Assembly (NCBI RefSeq): GCF_024054565.1
Contig: NZ_JAMXLR010000058.1
Location: forward strand, 1 to 64,000
Direction of reading: 5' to 3'
Length of the DNA stretch: 64,000 bases
Origin: Aeoliella straminimaris
Lineage (GTDB): Bacteria > Planctomycetota > Planctomycetia > Pirellulales > Lacipirellulaceae
The position numbers and the translations under genes are program-made. Below are positions 35,877-43,569 of the stretch, piece after piece; position 1 is the first letter of the stretch; each line of letters begins with the position of its first letter. A model generated the notes under the pieces. That model was not told the origin of the DNA and ran no database searches. It was given only the letters and a program-made list of their open reading frames with translations.

Positions 35877-37265
35877 ATGCCCGCCGCATGCTCGCGACCG
35901 GTTCGGTCGCTACGTCTACCTGTCTGTTGCCTCATCGCGCTATGCGCTTTGGTTTCTAATAGTCCTGCAATCGCGCAGGACAAGAATCTTCTCGATCTGG
36001 AGAAATTCGAGCTGAAGTTCGGCTTCATCAAGCTGACCGACTGCGCCCCCATCGTGATTGCCAAGGAAAAGGGCTTCTTCGAAGAGGAGGGACTGCAGGT
36101 CGAAGTGATCGCGCAGCCCAACTGGAAAACGCTGCTCGACAACGTAATCAGCGGCGAACTGGATGGCGCCCACATGCTTTCGGGTCAGCCCATCGCCGCC
36201 ACGATTGGCTTCGGCACCAAAGCTCACGTCATTACCGCCTACACGATGGACCTCAACGGCAACGGCATCACCGTGTCGAACACCATCTGGGAGCGAATGC
36301 AGGAGAACGATCCCGACCTGCTGGCATCACAGCCCCAGCATCCCATCTCGGCCGACTCACTCAAGCCGGTAGTCGAAGAACTGCTGGACGAAGGCGAAAA
36401 GCTGCAGATGGGCATGGTTTTTCCTGTCTCCACGCACAATTACGAGCTGCGGTACTGGCTGGCAGCCTCCGGTATTCATCCTGGCATGTACACCAAGTCC
36501 GACATTGGTGGTCGCACCGACGCCGACGTCGAACTGTCGGTCACCCCTCCCCCGATGATGCCGGCCACGCTGGAAGCGGGCAACATCCAGGGCTACTGCG
36601 TCGGTGAGCCTTGGAACCAGCAGGCAGTTGCCAAAGGAATTGGCGTGCCGGTGACCACCAACTACGACGTCTGGAAGAACAACCCCGAGAAGGTGTTTGG
36701 TGTCACCAAGCAATGGGCCGACGAGAACCCTCAGACGCATCTGGCGGTGATCAAGGCGCTGATCATGGCCGGCCAATGGCTGGATGAGACTGACGATAAC
36801 GGCAAGCTGGTCAATCGCGAAGAGGCTGCCCGCATCCTCTCCCGCAGCGACTACGTGGGCGCTGACTTTGACGTGATCAGGAATTCGATGACCGGGTTCT
36901 TTTACTTCCAGCAAACCGACAAGCGGGAGATGCCCGACTTCAACGTGTTCTTCAAGCACGACTGCACCTATCCCTGGTACTCCGACGGTGTTTGGTTCCT
37001 CACCCAGATGCGGCGGTGGGGACAGATCACCGAACCCAAGCCGGATGCATGGTACCACGAGACCGCCAAGAAGGTTTACCAACCAGAAATCTACCTCGAG
37101 GCCGCCCGGATGCTGGTCGACGAGGGTCTGCTGGACGAAGACAAGGTGCCTTGGGACACCGACGGGTATAAACAGCCCACCGACGAATTCATCGACGGAA
37201 TCACGTACGACGGCAAGAAGCCATTGGAGTACCTGAAGGCCCACCAGATCGGCAATAAGGATTAG
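35877..37265 (+). CDS. nrtA: Nitrate ABC transporter substrate-binding protein (NrtA type)
   Basis: 462 residues from ATG 35877 with a GGGAGA box 8 bases before it. A signal peptide ends AIAQ. The body matches the NrtA/CmpA/SsuA family: ELKFGFIKLTDCAPIVIAKEKGFFEEEGL at the start, then DGAHMLSGQP, GYCVGEPWNQQAV and a C-terminal YPWYSDGVWFLTQMRRWGQI region that is characteristic of NrtA-like proteins. It would bind nitrate (or nitrite) in the periplasm and hand it to NrtB. First gene of a same-strand cluster with the permease, two ATPases and the reductases; a sigma-54-type promoter is 95-111 bases upstream. Confidence 0.88.
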   Translation: MPAACSRPVRSLRLPVCCLIALCALVSNSPAIAQDKNLLDLEKFELKFGFIKLTDCAPIVIAKEKGFFEEEGLQVEVIAQPNWKTLLDNVISGELDGAHMLSGQPIAATIGFGTKAHVITAYTMDLNGNGITVSNTIWERMQENDPDLLASQPQHPISADSLKPVVEELLDEGEKLQMGMVFPVSTHNYELRYWLAASGIHPGMYTKSDIGGRTDADVELSVTPPPMMPATLEAGNIQGYCVGEPWNQQAVAKGIGVPVTTNYDVWKNNPEKVFGVTKQWADENPQTHLAVIKALIMAGQWLDETDDNGKLVNREEAARILSRSDYVGADFDVIRNSMTGFFYFQQTDKREMPDFNVFFKHDCTYPWYSDGVWFLTQMRRWGQITEPKPDAWYHETAKKVYQPEIYLEAARMLVDEGLLDEDKVPWDTDGYKQPTDEFIDGITYDGKKPLEYLKAHQIGNKD

Positions 37266-37335
37266 TTGGTGGTCTTCTGGAATTCGTCGCCCTCTCTACA
37301 CACCTCTGTTGTTCTCTATCAGGTGAGCTAAAACG

Positions 37336-39000
37336 ATGTTGGGATTGTGGATTATTCTGATCTTGGCGTGCCTCGTCGGCGCGGCCGCCTGGGCCGGCAA
37401 ACACCGGACCGTGAAGGCCATCGACGTCGCCGGCCTCAACTTTCTGACACCTATTGTCCGCCTGTGCTATGGCGAAGAGCCCGAAAAGCAGTTGAAGGAC
37501 ATCGGGCGGTTTATCGTTGTGCCAGTGATCGCGATCCTGCTGTTCCTGGGAGCGTGGCACGTGGTCTCTGAGAAGATTCAAACGAAGTCCGGAAAACTTC
37601 CGAATCCTCGAGACACGCTTCATGCCGCCAAGGCCATCAACGACTTCCACTATCGGGAGAACGACAAGCAAGCTGCCTTCAACTTGAATGGCGAGGAGCG
37701 AGCGCAAGAACTCGAGCGGGTGGAACAGCGACTCGAGGAACTGAAGCCGCTGGAAGCAGAAGTCAATAAAAACGTAGCGGCAGCCAAAGAGGCAGCCAAA
37801 GAGCGGCTCGCAACGAAGGTCGCGCCGCTCCAGGAGGAGTTGGATACCCTGACCGCGAAGTTCAAAGATGCGAAGAAACAGCGCGACGACGAGTTGGCAT
37901 CGCTGGCCAGCCAGGCCGCCGTTGGCGACGAGGACGCCAAGAATGCCTTCGTGGGAAAGGTGCGAGCCTATCGACAGCTCGCAAGCGACGAGCGCGACCG
38001 CCTTCGTGACCTGCGAACCGAAATCAACGACATGCGTGCGGAAAAGGACCCCGAAGAACAGCGCGCCCTGGCCGAGCAAACCGCCATTGCGGAGGAACGT
38101 CAGTACCTGGGCAAGATGCAAGACCAACTGACCGACTCCAATCGGTACGAGAAGGTGGATGAAGAGAACGCCAAGCTGCAGGAGGCGCGTGAAACGTTGT
38201 ACGCGGCCGATTCGGCCACGATCTTGAAGGCCGCCACGAAAGTCGCACAAACCGAAGACCGCATCGATCGCATCGAAGAATCGGGGTACGCCAAACCCGC
38301 TACGCTGCCCTACCAGGTAAAGCGTAGCGTACTGTGTGTGTTCGTCGGTTTTCTGATCGGCTCGGCCATTGCGATCCCGCTGGGTGTGCTGTGTGGCCTG
38401 TCCAAGACGTTCATGGCGGCGATGACGCCTTTTATTGCCATCTTCAAACCGGTGTCGCCCATTGTGTGGCTGCCAATCGCTCTTATTGTCGCCAGTGCGT
38501 TCATCCCCGATCCCGACAAGCACTGGTTCACTCAATGGCTTTGGGAGCTGCCGCTGCTGGGCGAGTACAAGATCAACCCGGCGTTCATCGCCTCGGCCGT
38601 GACCGTGGCCCTCTGCTCGCTGTGGGCCACGATGGTCAACACAGCGTTCGGCGTGGCGGCGGTGGACAAGGATCACATCAATGTAGCGCGCGTTTTGCGA
38701 CTCGGCTTCTGGAGTCGGTTATTCAAGATTGTCTTGCCCTCGGCGTTGCCGCTGGCGTTTGCGGGACTGCGAATTTCGTTGGGTGTCGGCTGGATGGTGC
38801 TGATTGCCGCGGAGTTGCTGAGTTCGTCAGAAGGAATCGGAAAATACATCTGGGATCAATTCAATAACGGAGCTTCCGATTCCTTCGCCAACATGGTTTT
38901 TGTGGTGTTCGTCGTCGGCATCATCGGCCTGGTGCTCGATCGCATGATGATCGTGTTCCAGCGGCTGGTGAGCTTCGACGGCGCCCCTACGGCCATTTAA
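37336..39000 (+). CDS. nrtB: Nitrate ABC transporter permease (NrtB type) with a ~215-residue coiled-coil insertion
   Basis: 554 residues, about twice the usual NrtB length. An additional N-terminal membrane segment (residues 3-20) and the normal first helix (VVPVIAILLFLGAWHVV, about 62-78) are followed by a highly charged heptad-rich insertion from about residue 113 to 327 (EERAQELERVEQRLEELKPLEAEV and similar). The canonical permease core then resumes: FIAIFKPVSPIVWLPIALIV and the EAA-like loop AARVLRLGFWSRLFKIVLPSALP. By the topology of related permeases the insertion lies between the first two core helices, probably on the outer side. It may form a stalk contacting NrtA. The gene is followed 18 bases later by nrtC. 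Confidence 0.85.
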   Translation: MLGLWIILILACLVGAAAWAGKHRTVKAIDVAGLNFLTPIVRLCYGEEPEKQLKDIGRFIVVPVIAILLFLGAWHVVSEKIQTKSGKLPNPRDTLHAAKAINDFHYRENDKQAAFNLNGEERAQELERVEQRLEELKPLEAEVNKNVAAAKEAAKERLATKVAPLQEELDTLTAKFKDAKKQRDDELASLASQAAVGDEDAKNAFVGKVRAYRQLASDERDRLRDLRTEINDMRAEKDPEEQRALAEQTAIAEERQYLGKMQDQLTDSNRYEKVDEENAKLQEARETLYAADSATILKAATKVAQTEDRIDRIEESGYAKPATLPYQVKRSVLCVFVGFLIGSAIAIPLGVLCGLSKTFMAAMTPFIAIFKPVSPIVWLPIALIVASAFIPDPDKHWFTQWLWELPLLGEYKINPAFIASAVTVALCSLWATMVNTAFGVAAVDKDHINVARVLRLGFWSRLFKIVLPSALPLAFAGLRISLGVGWMVLIAAELLSSSEGIGKYIWDQFNNGASDSFANMVFVVFVVGIIGLVLDRMMIVFQRLVSFDGAPTAI

Positions 39001-39018
39001 AGAAGGGAGAACTCATCA

Positions 39019-39876
39019 ATGGCCTACTTGGAATTGGACAATGTCGATTTTGGCTTCGGTCCCGTTTCGCACCGCTATGAGGTGTTCGAACGGGCGTCGC
39101 TGGCGGTAGAACAGAACGAGTTCGTCGCCGTCATTGGTTTTTCGGGCAGCGGCAAGAGCACGCTGGTCTCGCTGCTGGCCGGCTTGCTCAAACCCGATCG
39201 CGGTCAGGTACACATCAACGGCAAAGTGGTTGCCGCACCTGGCCCCGACAAGGGTGTGGTGTTCCAGAATTACTCGCTGCTGCCATGGCTGAGCGTGTAT
39301 GGGAACATCGAGCTCGCCGTGAAGCAGGTTTTCCCGAGCATGAAGCGAGGCGAGCGTCGCGACTACATTCAGCATTACATCGACATGGTAAGCCTCAGAG
39401 GCTCGGAATGGAAACTGCCGGGTGAGCTATCCGGTGGTATGCGACAGCGTCTGAGCCTCGCTCGGACGCTGTCGATGAAACCAGAAGTACTATTGCTCGA
39501 CGAGCCCCTATCGGCGCTCGACGCTCTGACGCGCTCGCAGTTGCAAGACGAGATTATCCGCATCTGGGAAGAGGATCGGAGGACCGTGCTCATGATCACT
39601 AACGATGTGGACGAGGCCGTGATCATGGCCGACCGAATCGTTCCCCTCACCATGGGTCCAGCAGCACATCTGGGACGCGAGTTTCCCGTCACTCTGCCGC
39701 GTCCCCGCGATCGGGCGACGCTTAACTTCAATCCGGAGTTCAAGGAACTGCGCAACGAGGTAACTCGCTACATGATGAATTTGAACGAAGAGGCCAAGTC
39801 GCTTACCCGTTCGGTCACCCTGCCCCTTCCCGACCTGCAGCCGGTACTCCCCGGGCCCCGAGTTCGCGTGGGCTAG
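39019..39876 (+). CDS. nrtC: Nitrate ABC transporter ATPase (NrtC type)
   Basis: 285 residues behind an AAGGGAG box. It has Walker A GFSGSGKST, Q-loop VVFQNYSLLPWLSV, ABC signature LSGGMRQR and Walker B VLLLDEP. The H-loop reads ITNDVDEA, with Asn in place of the switch His. This substitution is typical of NrtC-type subunits, which pair with an NrtD carrying the normal His, so each heterodimer has one standard and one modified site. The C-terminal nitrate-sensing NrtA-like domain of cyanobacterial NrtC is absent. It energises nitrate import with NrtB and NrtD at the inner membrane. Confidence 0.88.
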   Translation: MAYLELDNVDFGFGPVSHRYEVFERASLAVEQNEFVAVIGFSGSGKSTLVSLLAGLLKPDRGQVHINGKVVAAPGPDKGVVFQNYSLLPWLSVYGNIELAVKQVFPSMKRGERRDYIQHYIDMVSLRGSEWKLPGELSGGMRQRLSLARTLSMKPEVLLLDEPLSALDALTRSQLQDEIIRIWEEDRRTVLMITNDVDEAVIMADRIVPLTMGPAAHLGREFPVTLPRPRDRATLNFNPEFKELRNEVTRYMMNLNEEAKSLTRSVTLPLPDLQPVLPGPRVRVG

Positions 39877-39916
39877 CCGCTATTGCTTCCGCAACTCACG
39901 GAGGAATCAACATCGT

Positions 39917-40873
39917 ATGAATCCACACCCCGACAAACCTGCCGACCCGCGCTTCGTCGAGATCTTCAACCTCGTGAAGGCTTACCCCAATCCCTACGGC
40001 GAAGCGGTTCGCGTGGTGGATGGTTACGACTTGGTCATGCGCGAGGGCGAGGTGGTCAGCGTGATTGGCCATTCCGGGTGCGGCAAGAGCACCGTGCTTA
40101 CTATGGTGGCTGGGCTCAATGAAATCACCGCTGGCAGCATTGCCGTGGGCGGCCGCGAAATCGACGGTCCTGGTCCTGACCGAGCCGTGGTGTTTCAGTC
40201 GCCCTGCTTGCTGCCATGGATGACGGCCTTCCAAAACGTGATGCTCGGCGTCGATCGTGTCTACGCACATGGCACCAAGCAGCAGCGGAAGGAGATCGTC
40301 GAGTACTATCTGGCCGCTGTGGGCCTGGCCGATGCCCGCGACAAGTACCCTCGCGAAATGTCGGGCGGCATGCAGCAACGTGTGGGCATCGCCCGCGCCA
40401 TCGCCCTCAAGCCGCGCATGTTGCTGCTGGACGAGCCGTTCGGCCGTCTCGATTCGCTGACACGGATGGACCTGCAAGACGTGATTCTCAACATTCTCGA
40501 TCGCGAGCGAATCACCACGATGATCATCACCCACGACGTGGACGAAGCGATCTACATGTCCGATCGTGTCTGCATGATGACCAACGGCCCTAACGCCCGG
40601 GTGGGACAGCTACTCGACCTGCCGTTCGCCCGCCCACGCAATCGCGCCGCCGTGCTCGAGCATCCGCTGTACTACGAACTACGCGGCGCACTGGTGTCGT
40701 TCCTCGAACAGCAGGACCACCGAGTACCCGCTCGCGAGTCTGCACAGATGGAAGCAGGGTGGGACGACACGCTGCACATGGTCGAAGCTCTCAACGAGAC
40801 GGAGCTCGAAGAAGAGCCGATCGATGAGACGGCCACCCACACCGAGAACCAATTGGTCGGTGCGGGCGTCTGA
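39917..40873 (+). CDS. nrtD: Nitrate ABC transporter ATPase (NrtD type)
   Basis: 318 residues, with a GGAGG box 13 bases before ATG 39917. Walker A GHSGCGKST, Q-loop VVFQSPCLLPWMTA, signature MSGGMQQR, Walker B MLLLDEP and the regular switch histidine in ITHDVDEA are all present. An acidic tail of about 60 residues follows the NBD (ETELEEEPIDETATH). It is the second ATPase of the transporter, 40 bases after nrtC. Confidence 0.88.
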   Translation: MNPHPDKPADPRFVEIFNLVKAYPNPYGEAVRVVDGYDLVMREGEVVSVIGHSGCGKSTVLTMVAGLNEITAGSIAVGGREIDGPGPDRAVVFQSPCLLPWMTAFQNVMLGVDRVYAHGTKQQRKEIVEYYLAAVGLADARDKYPREMSGGMQQRVGIARAIALKPRMLLLDEPFGRLDSLTRMDLQDVILNILDRERITTMIITHDVDEAIYMSDRVCMMTNGPNARVGQLLDLPFARPRNRAAVLEHPLYYELRGALVSFLEQQDHRVPARESAQMEAGWDDTLHMVEALNETELEEEPIDETATHTENQLVGAGV

Positions 40874-40924
40874 GCCGAACGCAAACAAACAAGAGCATCC
40901 AACTTGATTGGTAAACCTGAAATC

Positions 40925-41863
40925 ATGCAAGCCACTGTGAATGCCACCGATATAGTACGTGCCATCGAAGTGTGGCGTCCACAGGATGCTGGAGGGCCAT
41001 TTGCGCTTTGCAGTTGCGTATACGGCGACGACGACCACATCGAGGAAGGCCGGCGACTACGCCGCTTCGAGTTGGGCGAGGGGATCGTCGGCCAATCGGC
41101 CCAGACAGGCCAGCCGCATATTCGATCATGCGAGGATCTAATCGACGATGGCATCGACCTCGCACACAGCCACGTCGTGTCGATTCCCTTCATGCATTCG
41201 GGGCAATGCAAAGGGGTAGTGCTATTGGCCTGCGACGAGAGCGAGGGCAACCAGGGAGCCATGGAACTTTGGCGTCCCAACGACCGCGGAGAGTTGGGAC
41301 TCGCCGAAGCATGGCACTCCAATCTCGAGCGGTTTGGACTGATTAGCAAGTACGTGAAGTTCCCGCGGCGGGCAGGTCTGCCCGGCAAAGTGTGGGCCGA
41401 TCGGTTCCCAAGAGTGATGGGTTCGCTTGGCACCTCGCAACAATTCCTTCGTGCTGCCGGAGCAAAAGCCGAAGGCCTCTCGACCGGCATTGGGATTCCT
41501 TTGATGCGAACCGCCATGCAACTCGATTCGGTTTTGGTCCTGCTCTCAGCCAATCGAACGCCAATCGCCCGGGCCATGGAAGTGTGGGCGATGGATCCCG
41601 ACTCGAAGAAACTGAAAATCGTGTCGGCCGACTACGGAGCGTTCATGGATTTGGCGCCGATGAGCCGCCAGTTGTCGCTAGGAATCGGCGAAGGAATTGC
41701 CGTCCACGTCCTTCGCGACTGCGCACCCTGGGCGACGTGGGATCTGCTGGGTGTGGAGTTTCCGCGGGGCGAGAAGTTTCTCGAGTACGGCTTCCGCTGG
41801 GGACTTGGAATGCCCGTTTTTGTGGGCAGTGAGATTCGAGCAGTAGCGGTGCTTATTAACTAA
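40925..41863 (+). CDS. Tandem GAF-domain protein in the nitrate cluster
   Basis: 312 residues from ATG 40925; a TTG 21 bases upstream is the alternative and neither has a good ribosome-binding site. Two similar halves (about 8-140 and 165-310) both show the GAF fold: IVRAIEVWRPQD...RRFELGEGIVGQ and IARAMEVWAMDPD...RQLSLGIGEGIAVHV. No output domain is attached. It could be a small-molecule sensor, perhaps for nitrate, nitrite or redox state, acting through partner proteins; that is inferred from position between the transporter and the reductase genes (51 bases after nrtD, 5 bases before the next gene). Confidence 0.6.
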   Translation: MQATVNATDIVRAIEVWRPQDAGGPFALCSCVYGDDDHIEEGRRLRRFELGEGIVGQSAQTGQPHIRSCEDLIDDGIDLAHSHVVSIPFMHSGQCKGVVLLACDESEGNQGAMELWRPNDRGELGLAEAWHSNLERFGLISKYVKFPRRAGLPGKVWADRFPRVMGSLGTSQQFLRAAGAKAEGLSTGIGIPLMRTAMQLDSVLVLLSANRTPIARAMEVWAMDPDSKKLKIVSADYGAFMDLAPMSRQLSLGIGEGIAVHVLRDCAPWATWDLLGVEFPRGEKFLEYGFRWGLGMPVFVGSEIRAVAVLIN

Positions 41864-41868
41864 TTCAC

Positions 41869-43569
41869 TTGCAGCGGCTTTCTGTTGTGACCGTATTGAC
41901 CAAGGACAATTCGAACCTGGCGACTGCCGACCAGGCCGCGCCGCAGGATTTGATTTCTGCGTTGTTGGCCGAGTCGCAAGAGCTGACCGCCATCGAGCGT
42001 TTTGCCAAGTTGCACGACGATGGAGACGTTCCGGCCCAGGCCAAGCACTACCGCGACCTGATTCCCCTCACCCAACCTGCGGCAGGTCAGCAGTACGCCT
42101 TCGAAGTCGATCTCGACGCGTGCAGTGGATGCAAGGCATGCGTGAGTGCATGCCACCACCTCAATGGGCTGGAGACGGGTGAAACCTGGCGCTCTGTCGG
42201 CATGCTGCATGGTCAGAATGGCTTGCCGATCATCCAGCACGTCACCACGGCTTGCCATCACTGCGTCGATCCGGGCTGCCTGAAGGGCTGCCCTACCAAC
42301 GCCTACGAAAAGGATCCCGTAACGGGCATTGTCCGCCACCTGGACGACCAGTGCTTTGGCTGCCAGTACTGCACGATGGCCTGCCCTTACGAGGTGCCGC
42401 AGTACAGCCACGCCAAAGGCATCGTGCGAAAGTGCGACATGTGCCATGGCCGATTGGCCGCCGGCGAGGCCCCCGCTTGCGTACAGGCCTGCCCCAACGG
42501 TGCGATTCGCATCTCGATTGTCGACACATTGGAGACAGTAGAACGAACCACCCAAGGTGTGTTCCTGCCGGCCACCCCTCCCGCTGAACTCACCAACCCA
42601 ACGACCATCTACCGGGGACAGCATAAACTGCCTGTCGACCTGCAGGCGGGCGACTCGGACACGGCGAAACCTCAACACGCCCATCTGCCATTGGTGATAA
42701 TGCTGGTGCTGACGCAGCTCTCTGTTGGCGGACTAGCCGTGGGCGCCATCGCGCGTTGGCTAGGCGCGGGCACCGCAGCCGAGGCGGCCATTGTCTCCGC
42801 CGTAGTCATCGGTTTACTGGGTCTCAATGCTGCCACGTTGCACCTCGGACGACCTCACTTGGCCTTCCGGGCAATCCTTGGCTGGCGGCACAGTTGGCTC
42901 AGTCGCGAAGCATTAGTCTTTGGCGTGTACGCACCACTGGCACTTACCGTTATTGCCTTCACGCTGGTTCCGTTGGTGGCCGGCTGGCTACCGGGCTTCG
43001 TAAACAGTTTGCTGGCCGCCGTCCTGCAACCCGCACTGCGGCCCATCTTGGAGGTTACAGCTGCGTTGGTCGGTGCAGCAGGCGTGTACTGCTCGATCCG
43101 CTTGTACCAGTTCACCGGCCGCAAGTTCTGGCTGGGACTGAGAACACTCGGCAAATTCGCCGGCACCGCGGTCGTGACCGGCCTGGCGCTCTTGCTTGCC
43201 ACCATGACAATCTTCAAAACACCTGGCGTATCAGCTGTGGCTTCCTTGCTGTTACCGGCAATGATCGTCAAGCTGGCTTACGAACTCACCCTGTTCCGCC
43301 ACACCCGAGTGTCCAATAAAGTCCTATGGCTTAGCGGGCAGCTTATGCAACAGGAGCTTCGCACCCTGGCGATTATCCGCTTTGCGATCGGAGCAATCGG
43401 CGGCATCGTGCTACCTATCTTGGTGATGGTGAGTCCTTCGGGATCGGTGCTATCAGCCATGTTTGCAGCGGCCGCGTTTGTCTGCGTCACGGTGGGCGAA
43501 CTTTTCGAGCGGGCGCTGTTCTTCAGTGCCGTGGTGCCTCTAAAGATGCCAGGAGGGATCAAGCCATGA
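41869..43569 (+). CDS. Fused DmsB-like [4Fe-4S] ferredoxin and DmsC-like membrane subunit
   Basis: Up to 566 residues; the true start is unclear (TTG 41869 or GTG 41887). The N-terminal part to about residue 230 has four [4Fe-4S] cluster motifs (CSGCKACVSAC, CHHCVDPGCLKGC, CFGCQYCTMAC, CDMC...CVQAC) like DmsB. The C-terminal half holds about eight hydrophobic helices of the DmsC/NrfD type. Such a fusion can take electrons from the quinol pool through the membrane part and pass them along the Fe-S chain. It overlaps the nitrate reductase start by 4 bases (ATGA), so it is very likely the electron donor for that enzyme instead of ferredoxin or NADH. Confidence 0.85.
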   Translation: MQRLSVVTVLTKDNSNLATADQAAPQDLISALLAESQELTAIERFAKLHDDGDVPAQAKHYRDLIPLTQPAAGQQYAFEVDLDACSGCKACVSACHHLNGLETGETWRSVGMLHGQNGLPIIQHVTTACHHCVDPGCLKGCPTNAYEKDPVTGIVRHLDDQCFGCQYCTMACPYEVPQYSHAKGIVRKCDMCHGRLAAGEAPACVQACPNGAIRISIVDTLETVERTTQGVFLPATPPAELTNPTTIYRGQHKLPVDLQAGDSDTAKPQHAHLPLVIMLVLTQLSVGGLAVGAIARWLGAGTAAEAAIVSAVVIGLLGLNAATLHLGRPHLAFRAILGWRHSWLSREALVFGVYAPLALTVIAFTLVPLVAGWLPGFVNSLLAAVLQPALRPILEVTAALVGAAGVYCSIRLYQFTGRKFWLGLRTLGKFAGTAVVTGLALLLATMTIFKTPGVSAVASLLLPAMIVKLAYELTLFRHTRVSNKVLWLSGQLMQQELRTLAIIRFAIGAIGGIVLPILVMVSPSGSVLSAMFAAAAFVCVTVGELFERALFFSAVVPLKMPGGIKP

